Shown: positions 25,079 to 34,181, numbered from the stretch's first letter. The stretch: 64,000 nucleotides of DNA from Flavobacterium reichenbachii (GCF_002217435.1 NZ_MUHF01000027.1:1-64000), one strand, 5' to 3'. The notes: generated from the sequence alone by a model not told the origin. Numbers and translations: made by a program.

Positions 25079-25630
25079 TTAAAATTTTCTTGGATCATTT
25101 TCAGGATATTCTTCCTTATCATTATCTTCCTGAACATCATCTTCGATATAATCATCGTCCTGATCAATATCTTCCAGATCGTCTTCGGTTTCGTCAAAAT
25201 CCTCATCTTCACGAGCATCAGAAGGATTGTCAAGTTCGTCATTTTCGTCTTCCTCCAAATCCTCTTCTACATAATCTTCTTCCTCGTCAAGATCTTCGTC
25301 GTCCAGATCATCATCGCTTTCCAATTCAACTACATAGATATCTTCATTAGTATCGTCAAGGTCTCTGTCTTTATGGAAATCATCGTCCAGATCGTCCAGA
25401 TCATCATCGTATCCTATTGCTTCATCTGGGTTAGGAGTATCAGGATTGTGGCCGTTTCGTACTGTAAAACCACGCTCTGCTATTTCTCTATTGTCGTTAT
25501 CAGACTCTTTTTCATTATCAATTTCATTAAAAAATCCGTTGATACGACCACTTCTATTGGTGTTAAAATTTTGATTTTTTGAATCTATATTTTCTCCCAC
25601 CATGCTGTTTTTATTATCAATATTGCTCAT
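25079..25630 (-). CDS. Extremely acidic low-complexity protein
   Basis: I recognise no family. The 183-residue protein is dominated by Asp and Glu from about residue 65 to the end (for example DDLDDLDDDFHKD, DEDLDEEEDYVEEDLEEDEND). The N-terminal 60 residues are Asn/Gly-rich and polar. It lacks signal and membrane segments, so it is likely disordered and cytosolic. Possible roles are DNA mimicry, cation buffering or partner chaperoning. The GATGA-rich coding DNA makes long artefact frames on the other strand. It is divergent from the YciE/YciF gene and has its own -7 element. Confidence 0.72.
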   Translation of the reverse strand: MSNIDNKNSMVGENIDSKNQNFNTNRSGRINGFFNEIDNEKESDNDNREIAERGFTVRNGHNPDTPNPDEAIGYDDDLDDLDDDFHKDRDLDDTNEDIYVVELESDDDLDDEDLDEEEDYVEEDLEEDENDELDNPSDAREDEDFDETEDDLEDIDQDDDYIEDDVQEDNDKEEYPENDPRKF

Positions 25631-25657
25631 GACGTGTGTTTTTTATATTTATATATA

Positions 25658-25665
25658 CAAAGCTA
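25658..25665 (-). promoter_or_regulatory. -7 element of the acidic-protein gene
   Basis: Minus strand TAGCTTTG fits TAnnTTTG and predicts a leader of about 23 nt before the ATG at 25630. A clear -33 TTG is not visible. Confidence 0.45.
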
Positions 25666-25817
25666 GCTCTAAAGTAAAAGGATTTATTATAGAATTTTTT
25701 TGTCTAATTGCATAATTAACAGATGTTTAGAATGGAACTTTAAACGCATAATAGTATAACTTAATTGATGCTCTGCAGTAGTAATTTTAAAAATTATAAA
25801 TCAATAAAACTAGTACC

Positions 25818-26390
25818 ATGAAAACTACAAACAACAATAAAGAAACCGCACCTAAACAAGATACAATAAAAGGAGCAGTAAAACCAAAAGCAGATGCTGC
25901 AAGCGGATTAACAGAATTATTTGAAGATGGATTAAAAGACATATACTGGGCAGAAAAAGCATTAACTAAAGCACTGCCGACTATGAGTAAAAATGCAACT
26001 TCTCCAGAACTAAAAGACGCGATTGATAATCATTTGACTGAAACTGAAGATCAAATTATACGTTTGGAGCAGGTTTTTAAAATTATAGGAAAAAAAGCCA
26101 CCGCCAAAAAGTGCGATGCAATGGAAGGTTTAATAGAGGAAGCTAAAGGAATTCTGGAAGAAACCGAAATTGGAGTAGTGCGTGATGCAGGAATAATTGC
26201 TGCAAGCCAAAAAATTGAGCATTACGAAATTGCAACATACGGAACTCTAAGACAATTTGCAGAAACACTTGGACTTCCAGATGCTGCAGCAATACTTGAA
26301 GAAATCCTGGACGAAGAAAAAGGAGCTGACAAAAAACTAACAGAAGTTGCTGTAAATGCAGTTAATCTTGAAGCTGCTGAATTAGAATAG
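25818..26390 (+). CDS. YciE/YciF ferroxidase-family protein (DUF892)
   Basis: This 190-residue protein has a disordered Lys-rich first 28 residues, then the ferritin-like DUF892 domain: LTELFEDGLKDIYWAEKALTKALP, HLTETEDQIIRLEQVF, KKCDAMEGLIEEA and EHYEIATYGTLRQFAE. The conserved Glu and His residues of the four helices form a di-metal site in the family. Members are induced by osmotic and oxidative stress and found with manganese catalases. It is followed by a hairpin terminator, then the glycosylase gene. Confidence 0.92.
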   Translation: MKTTNNNKETAPKQDTIKGAVKPKADAASGLTELFEDGLKDIYWAEKALTKALPTMSKNATSPELKDAIDNHLTETEDQIIRLEQVFKIIGKKATAKKCDAMEGLIEEAKGILEETEIGVVRDAGIIAASQKIEHYEIATYGTLRQFAETLGLPDAAAILEEILDEEKGADKKLTEVAVNAVNLEAAELE

Positions 26391-26416
26391 AAGAAAAGAA
26401 AGTAATATAAGTTTAT

Positions 26417-26443
26417 AAAAGTGCAGTTGAGGCTGCACTTTTT
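26417..26443 (+). terminator. Rho-independent terminator
   Basis: AGTGCAG / CTGCACT with a 6-nt loop is followed by five T after the YciE/YciF gene. Confidence 0.7.
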
Positions 26444-26463
26444 GACTGTCAAAAAAAAACAGT

Positions 26464-27195
26464 ATGCCTGAAGGTCCATCAATAGTAATTTTAAAAGAGG
26501 AAACACAGCATTTTACCGGGCAGAAAATTATTTCTGTTTCTGGAAATGCTAGTATTGATATTAACAGACTGCAGGACCAGACGATACGTGAATTTAGGAC
26601 TTGGGGAAAACATTTTTTGATTTGTTTTAACGATTTTACAGTCAAAATTCACCTGTTGATGTTTGGTACTTATCGCATTAATGAGCGAAAGGAGCTTGCA
26701 CCGCGTTTGAGTTTAGGCTTTTCTGACGGTGAACTTAATTTCTATACCTGCTCTGTCAAAATCTTAGAAGGAGATATCAATACACATTACGATTGGAGTA
26801 TTGATGTCATGAATGAAAACTGGAATCCAAAAAAAGCAAAACTAAGTTTGGATAAAGTAAAAAATAAAATGATCTGCGACGCTGTTTTAGAACAGGATAT
26901 ATTTTCTGGAGTAGGCAACATCATTAAAAATGAAGTGCTTTACCGATGTTATATTCATCCGGAATCTTTGGTGGGTAAAATTCCAGATGAAGAACTCAAT
27001 CAGCTTATCAGCGAATGTTCCATCTACAGCTTTGAATTTTTGTATTGGAAGAAAAAATTCGAACTGAAACAGCATTGGCTTGCTCACACCAAAAAGACCT
27101 GTCTGAGATGTAATCTTCCCTTTCACAAAAAACAAACAGGCGGTAAAAAACGCCGTAGTTTTTTCTGTACCAACTGTCAAAAATTATACGAATGA
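26464..27195 (+). CDS. Fpg/Nei-family DNA glycosylase
   Basis: The 243-residue base-excision repair enzyme begins MPEGPS; Pro2 and Glu3 are the catalytic pair once Met is removed. The helix-two-turn-helix region includes DIFSGVGNIIKNEVLYRC. The C-terminal zinc finger is CLRC...CTNC (residues ~216-240). It should excise oxidised pyrimidines or purines and cut the abasic site. It resembles endonuclease VIII-like proteins more than MutM, so substrate preference is uncertain. It overlaps the next gene by 4 bp (ATGA). Confidence 0.88.
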   Translation: MPEGPSIVILKEETQHFTGQKIISVSGNASIDINRLQDQTIREFRTWGKHFLICFNDFTVKIHLLMFGTYRINERKELAPRLSLGFSDGELNFYTCSVKILEGDINTHYDWSIDVMNENWNPKKAKLSLDKVKNKMICDAVLEQDIFSGVGNIIKNEVLYRCYIHPESLVGKIPDEELNQLISECSIYSFEFLYWKKKFELKQHWLAHTKKTCLRCNLPFHKKQTGGKKRRSFFCTNCQKLYE

Positions 27196-27932
27196 AAAAT
27201 GATATTTTAATAGGATGTTCGAGTTACAATAACCGCTTTTGGAAAAGTATTTTTTATCCCGAAAATATACCCGTATCGAAATGGTTTGATTATTACTGCC
27301 AGCATTTTGATACTTATGAGATGAATGGAACTTTTTATAAATTCCCGACCCTAAAAGTGCTGGAAAACTGGTATAAAAAGGCTCCGGAGAACTTTCTGTT
27401 TTCTGTAAAAGCACCAAAAGAAATCACACACATTAAAAAATTTATAGATTGCGAAGATCGCTTAAATGAATTTTATGATTGCTGTGAGGAAGGACTAAAA
27501 GAAAAACTAGGTTGTATATTGTTTCAATTTCCTCCGAGTTATGATTTTAGCACAGAAAAACTTCAGAATATAATTGGAAAATTAAATCCAAAATTCAAAA
27601 ACGTGATCGAATTCAGACATAAAAGCTGGTGGAATCAGGAAGTTTGGGATGCTTTTTCAGAAAATAATATTACATTCTGCAGTGTGAGTTATCCTGGTCT
27701 GCCCAATACAATTTTTTACGCATTTCCACTTTTATACATTCGCATGCATGGAGATATAAAGTTGTTTTATTCCAGTTATTCATCAGAAGAATTAGAAATT
27801 GTAAAAAACATGCTCGCGCTGCGCCACCAAAACGCTTTTGTGTATTTTAATAATACCGCCAGCACCGCAGGAATTCTTAATGCTTTGGAGTTAAAAGCAA
27901 GTGCTGTTAATTTAGAAACAGCTTCATTATAA
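27192..27932 (+). CDS. DUF72 (YecE-like) protein
   Basis: The 246-residue protein has TIM-barrel-like DUF72 marks: IGCSSYNNRFWKSIFYP at the start, YEMNGTFYKFPTLKVLENWYKKAPENFLFSVKAPKEITH, LGCILFQFPPSY, IEFRHKSWW and LYIRMHGD. The biochemical function of the family is unknown. The 4-bp overlap with the glycosylase gene implies translational coupling and perhaps a shared DNA-repair or stress role. Confidence 0.9.
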   Translation: MKNDILIGCSSYNNRFWKSIFYPENIPVSKWFDYYCQHFDTYEMNGTFYKFPTLKVLENWYKKAPENFLFSVKAPKEITHIKKFIDCEDRLNEFYDCCEEGLKEKLGCILFQFPPSYDFSTEKLQNIIGKLNPKFKNVIEFRHKSWWNQEVWDAFSENNITFCSVSYPGLPNTIFYAFPLLYIRMHGDIKLFYSSYSSEELEIVKNMLALRHQNAFVYFNNTASTAGILNALELKASAVNLETASL

Positions 27933-27937
27933 ATATA

Positions 27938-27994
27938 AAAAAGTATATGCCGGTCTGCAAGTTTTAATTCTTTGCATTCCGGCATATACTTTTT
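27938..27994. terminator. Bidirectional terminator
   Basis: AAAAGTATATGCCGG pairs with CCGGCATATACTTTT; the loop is about 23 nt and itself contains TGCAAG / CTTTGCA. It serves the convergent DUF72 and stress-protein genes. Confidence 0.85.
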
Positions 27995-28016
27995 ATATAT
28001 TTTTATAATTGAAATA

Positions 28017-28517
28017 TTACAATTCCAATGTTCCCTCAATACCGTCATCCATTGTCTTTCCGGTAACAAGAGCAGCAGTCATTTTTGCAATTGCAACTAA
28101 TTTCCCGTTTTTATTATTCCAGTAATAACCATCTTCTGGAACAACTTTAATGACACTTAAATTTGGATCGTCAATACCGCCCGGCATCCAGACTTTTATG
28201 ATCGGATCATATAATTCTTCAATAATTTCACGTTTGTATAGAATAGATGCAGTTCCGTGCAATGTTAAAAACTTATCTTGTGGTGCAGAAAAAAATAATT
28301 CTACTACAGGATTCTGAGTAATTTCAGCATTTTGGCTGCTGTTTCTGTCTGATAAAAACCAGAGATTTCCCAATTCGTCAACTTTCTGAACAGACATTGG
28401 TCTTGATTGCAGTCTGGTTTCATTATATGTACAAAACATACATGTTTTAATATCTTCTGCAAGATCTTTTATCTTATCTGCAGCAAGATTATCACTAAGG
28501 TCTTTATGATCTCCCAT
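28017..28517 (-). CDS. Pyridoxamine 5'-phosphate oxidase-like general stress protein
   Basis: The 166-residue split-barrel flavin-binding protein is of the general stress protein 26 type: DIKTCMFCTYNETRLQSRPMSVQ, LWFLSDRNSSQNAEI and VELFFSAPQDKFLTLHGTASI. Such proteins bind FMN or F420 and are induced by salt, ethanol and heat in other bacteria. The region after residue ~120 (VPEDGYYWNNKNGKLVAI) is also typical. It closes the stress island and is transcribed towards the DUF72 gene. Confidence 0.85.
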   Translation of the reverse strand: MGDHKDLSDNLAADKIKDLAEDIKTCMFCTYNETRLQSRPMSVQKVDELGNLWFLSDRNSSQNAEITQNPVVELFFSAPQDKFLTLHGTASILYKREIIEELYDPIIKVWMPGGIDDPNLSVIKVVPEDGYYWNNKNGKLVAIAKMTAALVTGKTMDDGIEGTLEL

Positions 28518-28709
28518 AACGTTATATTTTAGTTTGTTATTAAAAAAATGCGGAATCTTTCCTTTAGGAAATACTTTATTTCTCTAAAAATTCCTGAATT
28601 GTAAAGTTCACTTTTTACGTTTTTTTCCGGTTATAGAATTTGATTTTAAAATTATGAGATTTCAATTTATACCTTAATTTAAAGGAGCATTAAAATTAAA
28701 TATTTTGAC

Positions 28710-28717
28710 TATCTTTG
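28710..28717 (+). promoter_or_regulatory. -7 element of the response regulator gene
   Basis: TATCTTTG fits TAnnTTTG and lies 33 nt upstream of the ATG at 28751. It contains the TTG (28715) that would otherwise extend the reading frame, so that TTG is not the start. Confidence 0.6.
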
Positions 28718-28750
28718 AAAAGAAATAACATCTCGCCACTAATTTACACA

Positions 28751-29179
28751 ATGACAGATTTGACCATTTTTTACACAGATGATGATGAAGATGACTTGAA
28801 CATTTTTACAGATGCAGTAGAGTCTATACCAGAAAAAATACAATTACTGACTTACACTGGAGGAGAAAAATTACTAGACGCAATTTACAATCCTCCGCCG
28901 ACTCCTCATATGGTATTTTTAGATTTAAACATGCCGGGAAAAAATGGGTTTGATGTATTATCGGAATTAAGAAATTCTGGAGAAAATAATATTCCCGTTA
29001 TAATTTTTTCGACTTCTAGTGAGCCGGGCATTATAGAAAAATGCCGCTTTTTGGGAGCCAATTTATTTATTACAAAACCAATTTTAATGAAGGATATTGT
29101 AAAATCTATTCAGCATGCTTTGGCAATAAATTGGAAAGAATTTGTACCAAATTCTAATAACTTCGTTTATAAAGCTTAA
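28751..29179 (+). CDS. Stand-alone receiver-domain response regulator
   Basis: The 142-residue protein is one receiver domain: acidic pocket YTDDDEDD, phospho-acceptor Asp58 in FLDLNMP, Thr/Ser in IFSTSS and Lys in FITKPI. This Rcp1-like type has no output domain and usually passes phosphate between kinases. I place the start at ATG 28751 instead of the in-frame TTG at 28715, which is part of the promoter. The multi-PAS kinase gene converges on it from downstream, with only a terminator between them, so they are probable partners. Confidence 0.88.
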   Translation: MTDLTIFYTDDDEDDLNIFTDAVESIPEKIQLLTYTGGEKLLDAIYNPPPTPHMVFLDLNMPGKNGFDVLSELRNSGENNIPVIIFSTSSEPGIIEKCRFLGANLFITKPILMKDIVKSIQHALAINWKEFVPNSNNFVYKA

Positions 29180-29185
29180 AAAAAT

Positions 29186-29221
29186 AAACCACATAAGTTA
29201 CAGCTGTAATTTATGTGGTTT
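29186..29221. terminator. Bidirectional terminator
   Basis: AAACCACATAA / TTATGTGGTTT forms an 11-bp stem with a 14-nt loop between the convergent regulator and kinase genes. Confidence 0.85.
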
Positions 29222-29230
29222 AAAAATATA

Positions 29231-32200
29231 CTACAATTCAGGCAGGAAAATTTCAAATGCTGCACCTTTTCCTTTTTCGCCTTCTGCCCGAATAATTCCT
29301 TTATGGTTTTCTACAATTTTCTTAACTATTGCTAAGCCTATTCCGGTTCCCAGAAATTCTGTCTCCGTATTTAAGCGCTGAAAAACTTCAAATATCCTTT
29401 CTTTATATTCTGGATCAAAACCAATTCCGTTATCTGAAATTTTAAGATGATAATATACTTTTTCCGGAAAATCTACCGGAAAGTTCAACAAATCTCCTTT
29501 TATTCTCTTTCCTGTTATTTCGACATGCGGAGGCTGGTCTTTTTTAGAAAATTTCAATGCATTTCCAATCAAATTATGCAGCAGCTGTCTGATCTGAAAC
29601 GGCATAACAATGGCTTCACCAAGCGTGTCAGAATGCACAACAGCCTTTGTTTCTATAATTCGCTCAGAAAAGTCGCTTATTACTTCTTCGGCGATTTCGT
29701 CTAAATTTACTTTTACAAAAATCCTTTCGGCAGAATTTGTTCTGGAATACGTCAGCAGATCTTGTATTAAAGTCTGCATTTTTTTGGCAGAAACTTCAAT
29801 ACGGCTTAAGTAAGTTTTGGCTTTCGCCGAAATATTCTGTTCGTCTAATTCTGTTAAACGGCTTGCAAAAGTCTGAATTTTACGAAGCGGTTCCTGTAAA
29901 TCGTGACTTGAGATATAAGCAAACGACTGCAGTTCTATATTCATATTAATTAGATCTTTGTTTTTAAGTTCCAATTCTGCAGTACGCTCCGAAACCTGAT
30001 TTTCTAATTGTGTTGCAAAATTCTTCTGATCCTGAATATCGGTACTTGTGCCAACCCACATTTGTATATTTCCGTCATTATCTTTTTGTGCGATAGCGCG
30101 GGTCAAATGCCAGCGGTATTGATTGTCATGTCTAAGAAAACGGTGCTCCAGCAAAAAGTCATTTCCTGTTTTTAAGGCTTCAATCCAATGATTGATGCTT
30201 TTTTTACGGTCTTCGGGATGTACAATCTGCAGCCACCCGTTTTTCTTGATTTTTTTTATCGGAATTCCAGAATAAGTATTTACAGATTTATTGAAATAAT
30301 TGATATTTCCCAAAGCATCGCTGGTCCAGATGTGCTGCGGCATAGAGTCGGAGAGAAGCCTGAACTTTTCTTCGTTTTTCATCAACACGTGACGGCTGTT
30401 TTTTTCATCCGTAATGTCCATAACCGTTCCAACCATTTTTATTGGAGTTTCATTTTCGTCAAAAAATATTTTGCCGTGCGCTTTTATCCACGAAAGTGAA
30501 TTATCATTTTTTATAATACGGGATTCATATTTGTAAATACTTGTTTTAAGAGCTTTTGCATAAGCTTCCTGCAAAATATGAAAATCATCATGATGTATTA
30601 AACTCTGAAGTTCAGGTCTTGTCACTTTTGCATTCTTCTCAAAACCAAAAATCTTAAGTAAATTTTCAGAATAAATAATATCCTGAGTAATCAGATCTAC
30701 ATCCCAGGTTCCGACTTCGGCAATTTCAGAAGCTAAACGGGCTCTCTGCTCTGCATCTTCCACTTTTTTCCTCGCTTCCACTTTATCGGTGACATCGCTT
30801 ACAGTAACCATAACACCAGATATTTCTCCTTCTTTTTCAAATAAAGGAGTATATTGATAATCAAGATAAAATTTTTCTATTATGCCTTTAACTTCAACAT
30901 AAGCAAGAGATTCTTTTTCTCTGACAGTTTTACCATTTATAAAAACATCATTAAGTAATTCGGGATATTTTTGTTCTTTTAATTCAGGAAATACTTCCAC
31001 TATTGGTCTTCCAATTACTTCACTTTCCTCTTTTTCCCAAATTACATCAAGCATTGTGGTATTTGCCATTTCAATAACATGGTTTTTACCTCTTAATATG
31101 GTCATCGCAATAGGAGATTCCATAATTAAATTTCTAAATGCATTTTTGCTTTCGGTCAAAAGATGGCGCGCATTTACAGATTCTGTAACTTCATATGCTG
31201 TAATTATTACGCCCGATATTACACCGTTTTCTTCCCTTAACGGATTAGAAATCAAATTAAAATAACAAACTTCCTGTTTACCATAACGGTGTAATTGTAT
31301 AGGAAATTCATCTGCAGCGTATTCTGCGCCTTCTTCGTAAACTTTAGAAAGAAAAGGATAAATTGTTTGTTTGATCTCTGGTACAGAATCAAATATCGGT
31401 TTGCCTAAGATGTCTTTTTCCTGTTTATCGACAATTTCCAGATAGGCATTATTTGCCATTTCTATAACTAATTCTTTTCCTTTTAAAATTGCGATTCCAA
31501 GGGGTACCTGTTTTACGGTATTTCTAAATTTTAAATCATTTTCTTCTACCAGGAGGCGGGCTTTAACCTGAGCAGTAACATCATTTGCAATTGCTGTAAT
31601 GCCAGAAATAGTTCCGTCTGGTTCCTTTAAGGCATCGTAAATAAAATTAACATAGATATCTTCGATTCTGCCGTTTCTATTCAGTTTTACAAGTCGTTCG
31701 TGAGCTTCAAATTTTACGCCGGTTGTGTAAACATTTTCAAGTACTATTTCTAATCCCTGACCTTTTACTTCTGGTAATGCTTCAAATACGGGTTTGTCTA
31801 AAACTTCATGTATTTTTCTTCCCCATAATTCGAGCATATGTTTGTTGGCAATTTCTACCGTAAAATCATCACCTCTAAAAATGCACATGGCATTTGGTGT
31901 CTGGAGAATGTTGTTAAGATAACGTGTATTACTGTCTTCGAGTTTTCTTACCAGTTCTATCTTATCGGTAGATTCATTGCAGAGTACTAATACTCCCGAC
32001 GGTTTTCCAGCTTCATCAAATACGGGACTATAGCTAAATGTCCAGTAAACATCATCCATTTTTCCGTCACGATATATAGAAAGATATTGATCTTCATGCA
32101 GTATAGATTCTCCTTCACTAAGAACCTGATCTATTAAGGGTTTTACAGAGTCCCAGATTTCCGGCCATGATTCTGCACCTTTCTGACCTAAAATTGCAGG

Positions 32201-32437
32201 ATGTTTTCCTTCATTTCCAAGACTTGGTCTGTAAGCATCATTATAAAAACAAATATGGTCCGGTCCCCAAAATAAAAACATGGGGAATTTAGAATTTAAT
32301 AATATCCCTAATGTAGTGCGTAAACTCTGAGGCCAGAAATCAACCGAACCCAAACTGGTTTTGTTCCAGTCAAAGTCACGTGTTAATTTACCCATTTCGC
32401 CTCCATTGGCAAGAAAAATTAGATTTGAGGTATCCAT
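29231..32437 (-). CDS. Multi-PAS soluble sensor histidine kinase
   Basis: This 1068-residue protein has no membrane helix. It contains about six PAS domains in series (~1-800): a distinctive first one (FDWNKTSLGSVDFWPQSLRTTLG...FWGPDHICFYNDAY), repeated 'GKEL/NHVIEMAN' units and a final MWVGTSTDIQDQKNF. A coiled coil follows, then the dimerisation domain with His845 (SSHDLQEPLRKI), and the ATPase domain with N-box (HNLIGNALKFSKK), ISDNGIGFDP and LGTGIGLAIVKK. There is no receiver. PAS pockets of this kind often sense redox, light or small ligands; the cue is unknown. The adjacent receiver at 28751 is a likely target. Confidence 0.92.
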   Translation of the reverse strand: MDTSNLIFLANGGEMGKLTRDFDWNKTSLGSVDFWPQSLRTTLGILLNSKFPMFLFWGPDHICFYNDAYRPSLGNEGKHPAILGQKGAESWPEIWDSVKPLIDQVLSEGESILHEDQYLSIYRDGKMDDVYWTFSYSPVFDEAGKPSGVLVLCNESTDKIELVRKLEDSNTRYLNNILQTPNAMCIFRGDDFTVEIANKHMLELWGRKIHEVLDKPVFEALPEVKGQGLEIVLENVYTTGVKFEAHERLVKLNRNGRIEDIYVNFIYDALKEPDGTISGITAIANDVTAQVKARLLVEENDLKFRNTVKQVPLGIAILKGKELVIEMANNAYLEIVDKQEKDILGKPIFDSVPEIKQTIYPFLSKVYEEGAEYAADEFPIQLHRYGKQEVCYFNLISNPLREENGVISGVIITAYEVTESVNARHLLTESKNAFRNLIMESPIAMTILRGKNHVIEMANTTMLDVIWEKEESEVIGRPIVEVFPELKEQKYPELLNDVFINGKTVREKESLAYVEVKGIIEKFYLDYQYTPLFEKEGEISGVMVTVSDVTDKVEARKKVEDAEQRARLASEIAEVGTWDVDLITQDIIYSENLLKIFGFEKNAKVTRPELQSLIHHDDFHILQEAYAKALKTSIYKYESRIIKNDNSLSWIKAHGKIFFDENETPIKMVGTVMDITDEKNSRHVLMKNEEKFRLLSDSMPQHIWTSDALGNINYFNKSVNTYSGIPIKKIKKNGWLQIVHPEDRKKSINHWIEALKTGNDFLLEHRFLRHDNQYRWHLTRAIAQKDNDGNIQMWVGTSTDIQDQKNFATQLENQVSERTAELELKNKDLINMNIELQSFAYISSHDLQEPLRKIQTFASRLTELDEQNISAKAKTYLSRIEVSAKKMQTLIQDLLTYSRTNSAERIFVKVNLDEIAEEVISDFSERIIETKAVVHSDTLGEAIVMPFQIRQLLHNLIGNALKFSKKDQPPHVEITGKRIKGDLLNFPVDFPEKVYYHLKISDNGIGFDPEYKERIFEVFQRLNTETEFLGTGIGLAIVKKIVENHKGIIRAEGEKGKGAAFEIFLPEL

Positions 32438-32639
32438 TAAAAGCTTATTTGTCTTTGTATAAAGGTATTAATCTCCCTAAAATTTATTATTAATTGCTAA
32501 AATTAAGCAATTAAATTTTGAAAATTATTTTGTTTAGTGAATGAGATAAAAATTAAATCATTAGAGTTAAAGTTATAGCTTATCAATGATGAAATTTGAA
32601 TATCAATAGATTTAAAAAAAATCTTAATACGATGAAATC

Positions 32640-32981
32640 ATGAAAAAAGAACTCTCAAAACACGAAACCGACTATATAAAAAAGTATCAGGAAGAAGGTT
32701 ATACTGTAAACTTTTTGTTTCAGAATAATACTTTAATAGATTCAGAAACAAAAAATGCTTACCAGCCCGACCAGATTTTTATTGTGGCGCACCATCGCTA
32801 CGAAGGAATGAGTGATCCGGACGATATGTCTATATTGTATGTAATAGAAACAGAAGACAAAAGAAAAGGTACACATTTAATAGGATACGGCCCTACAGCG
32901 GATTTAGAAGAAGCTGAATTTTTTAAGGATATTCCGAAAGATAATTATTCTAAAAATGCCGACATAAGCGAACTTACATAA
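32640..32981 (+). CDS. Small conserved Bacteroidota protein
   Basis: The 113-residue soluble acidic protein has the motif HHRYEGMSDPDDMSILYVIE. This belongs to a family often labelled, without biochemical basis, as phosphoribosylpyrophosphate synthetase; the protein is far too short for that enzyme and lacks its PRPP loop. The function is unknown. It is monocistronic, followed by a hairpin at 33016-33053. Confidence 0.65.
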   Translation: MKKELSKHETDYIKKYQEEGYTVNFLFQNNTLIDSETKNAYQPDQIFIVAHHRYEGMSDPDDMSILYVIETEDKRKGTHLIGYGPTADLEEAEFFKDIPKDNYSKNADISELT

Positions 32982-33015
32982 AATAAAATAGATTGATATT
33001 TTTATTTTGCTGATG

Positions 33016-33053
33016 AGCAGTTGTTTCAGATTTATCTGAGGCAGCTGCTTTTT
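33016..33053 (+). terminator. Hairpin terminator
   Basis: An outer stem AGCAGTTG / CAGCTGCT (one mismatch) encloses an inner CAGAT / ATCTG stem and is followed by TTTTT. Confidence 0.65.
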
Positions 33054-33273
33054 CAGTTTGTATTTAATATGAAAGTGTTTGTAAAGGCATCAAACAGCTA
33101 AAAATCAAGGTTTTATTGGGCTAGATTTTAATTATGAAATATCTGACGAAAATTCTGTAATATTTTGATTAGCAATATATGCGAAATTTGAATTAAGAAA
33201 ATAAGATATAAATCATATATACGGTTTGATACATAAATGAGTAAAAAACCGCTTTTTTTAAACCAAAACCGAA

Positions 33274-34104
33274 ATGAAAAAACTTTACTTAAATACAGGA
33301 AAATTTGATGTTATTTTTAACGATCTTAAAGATACATTTGGAGGTAAGATGACCACCAATGCAAACGAATATAAATTGACTTTTAAATCTAAATGGGCAA
33401 ATGGAACAATAAGCGGCGCTCGTTTTGAAAAAGAAATGACTTATCTAAATTTTGACCTGACTTTTGATGTCGATGTAAATTTAAGCATAGAGTCTAATCC
33501 GTTTGCTCCTATATATTTTGCTTATTGCCAAAAAGGAAGTTTTACACACAGTTTTGGTATAAATGGCCAGGCTCAAATTTTAAAACAGAATCAAACTGGT
33601 ATTATGAACAATACATCTGCAATTAACAGTGTATTGCATTTTGAAAGCCATAAACATATTCAATTCTCATTGGTTGGAGTACCAACATTTGCAGAAGAAA
33701 GTGCTTATAATTTTGATTTTACTACAGAGTTAAAGAAAAAATTTACACATGAATCTGGAAACTTTATTTATGTAGGCGGACAGCACTTAAAAATTAGTCA
33801 AAAAATGCAGGAATTAAATACAATTCCGCAACAAGGAACAGTTCGTACTTTGTTGATGAGAAGTATTTTAAGAGATATATTAGAGCTTGAGATTGCACAG
33901 CACAGTTACAATTATCTTAACGCTTTTAACCCAATCGTAAATTTGGCAGTAAGACAGTTAAATGAGATCAAGAGAATCTCTCATATGAATTTCTCAGAAG
34001 TTGTATACGCTGCAGGATCTGCAAGCAGAAAATTTGTACCACGTATTTTTAAAGAAAAATACCATTTATCATACAAGCCATACGGCCAAAAATTAGCTAG
34101 CTAG
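33274..34104 (+). CDS. AraC-like protein with a shortened DNA-binding region
   Basis: The 276-residue cytoplasmic protein has a beta-rich N-terminal sensor-like part (~1-150; FAPIYFAYCQKGSFTHSF resembles AraC-type cupin sensors) and a helical linker. The end, MNFSEVVYAAGSASRKFVPRIFKEKYHLSYKPYGQ, aligns by eye with the second HTH of AraC proteins. The usual first HTH is not evident, and the DNA-binding part is about 60 instead of 100 residues. It may be a degenerate regulator or a ligand-binding protein derived from one. It is flanked by terminators. Confidence 0.5.
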   Translation: MKKLYLNTGKFDVIFNDLKDTFGGKMTTNANEYKLTFKSKWANGTISGARFEKEMTYLNFDLTFDVDVNLSIESNPFAPIYFAYCQKGSFTHSFGINGQAQILKQNQTGIMNNTSAINSVLHFESHKHIQFSLVGVPTFAEESAYNFDFTTELKKKFTHESGNFIYVGGQHLKISQKMQELNTIPQQGTVRTLLMRSILRDILELEIAQHSYNYLNAFNPIVNLAVRQLNEIKRISHMNFSEVVYAAGSASRKFVPRIFKEKYHLSYKPYGQKLAS

Positions 34105-34129
34105 TAAGCAATCCATACCATTCACTTCC

Positions 34130-34154
34130 AAAAACAGCTTTTCCGGCTGTTTTT
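34130..34154 (+). terminator. Rho-independent terminator
   Basis: AAAACAGC / GCTGTTTT with a short loop is followed by a T run; it lies between the AraC-like and SemiSWEET genes. Confidence 0.75.
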
Positions 34155-34181
34155 TTTTGTTTAATATTCAAGAAAATTTAA

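Noticed and set aside
24664..25242. 192-codon minus-strand frame rich in Ile/Met/Lys
   Set aside because: It overlaps the DUF5661 gene and the acidic-protein gene in another frame; its composition is what an off-frame reading of GATGA-rich DNA gives.
25090..25350. Plus-strand His/Pro/Arg-rich frame
   Set aside because: It is antisense to the Asp/Glu codons of the acidic protein and is an artefact of that composition.
28715..28750. TTG start of the response regulator
   Set aside because: The TTG is part of the TATCTTTG promoter element, and the receiver domain begins normally at ATG 28751.
32640..32981. Phosphoribosylpyrophosphate synthetase
   Set aside because: Homologues carry this label in databases as far as I recall, but the protein is 113 residues and has no PRPP-binding motif.
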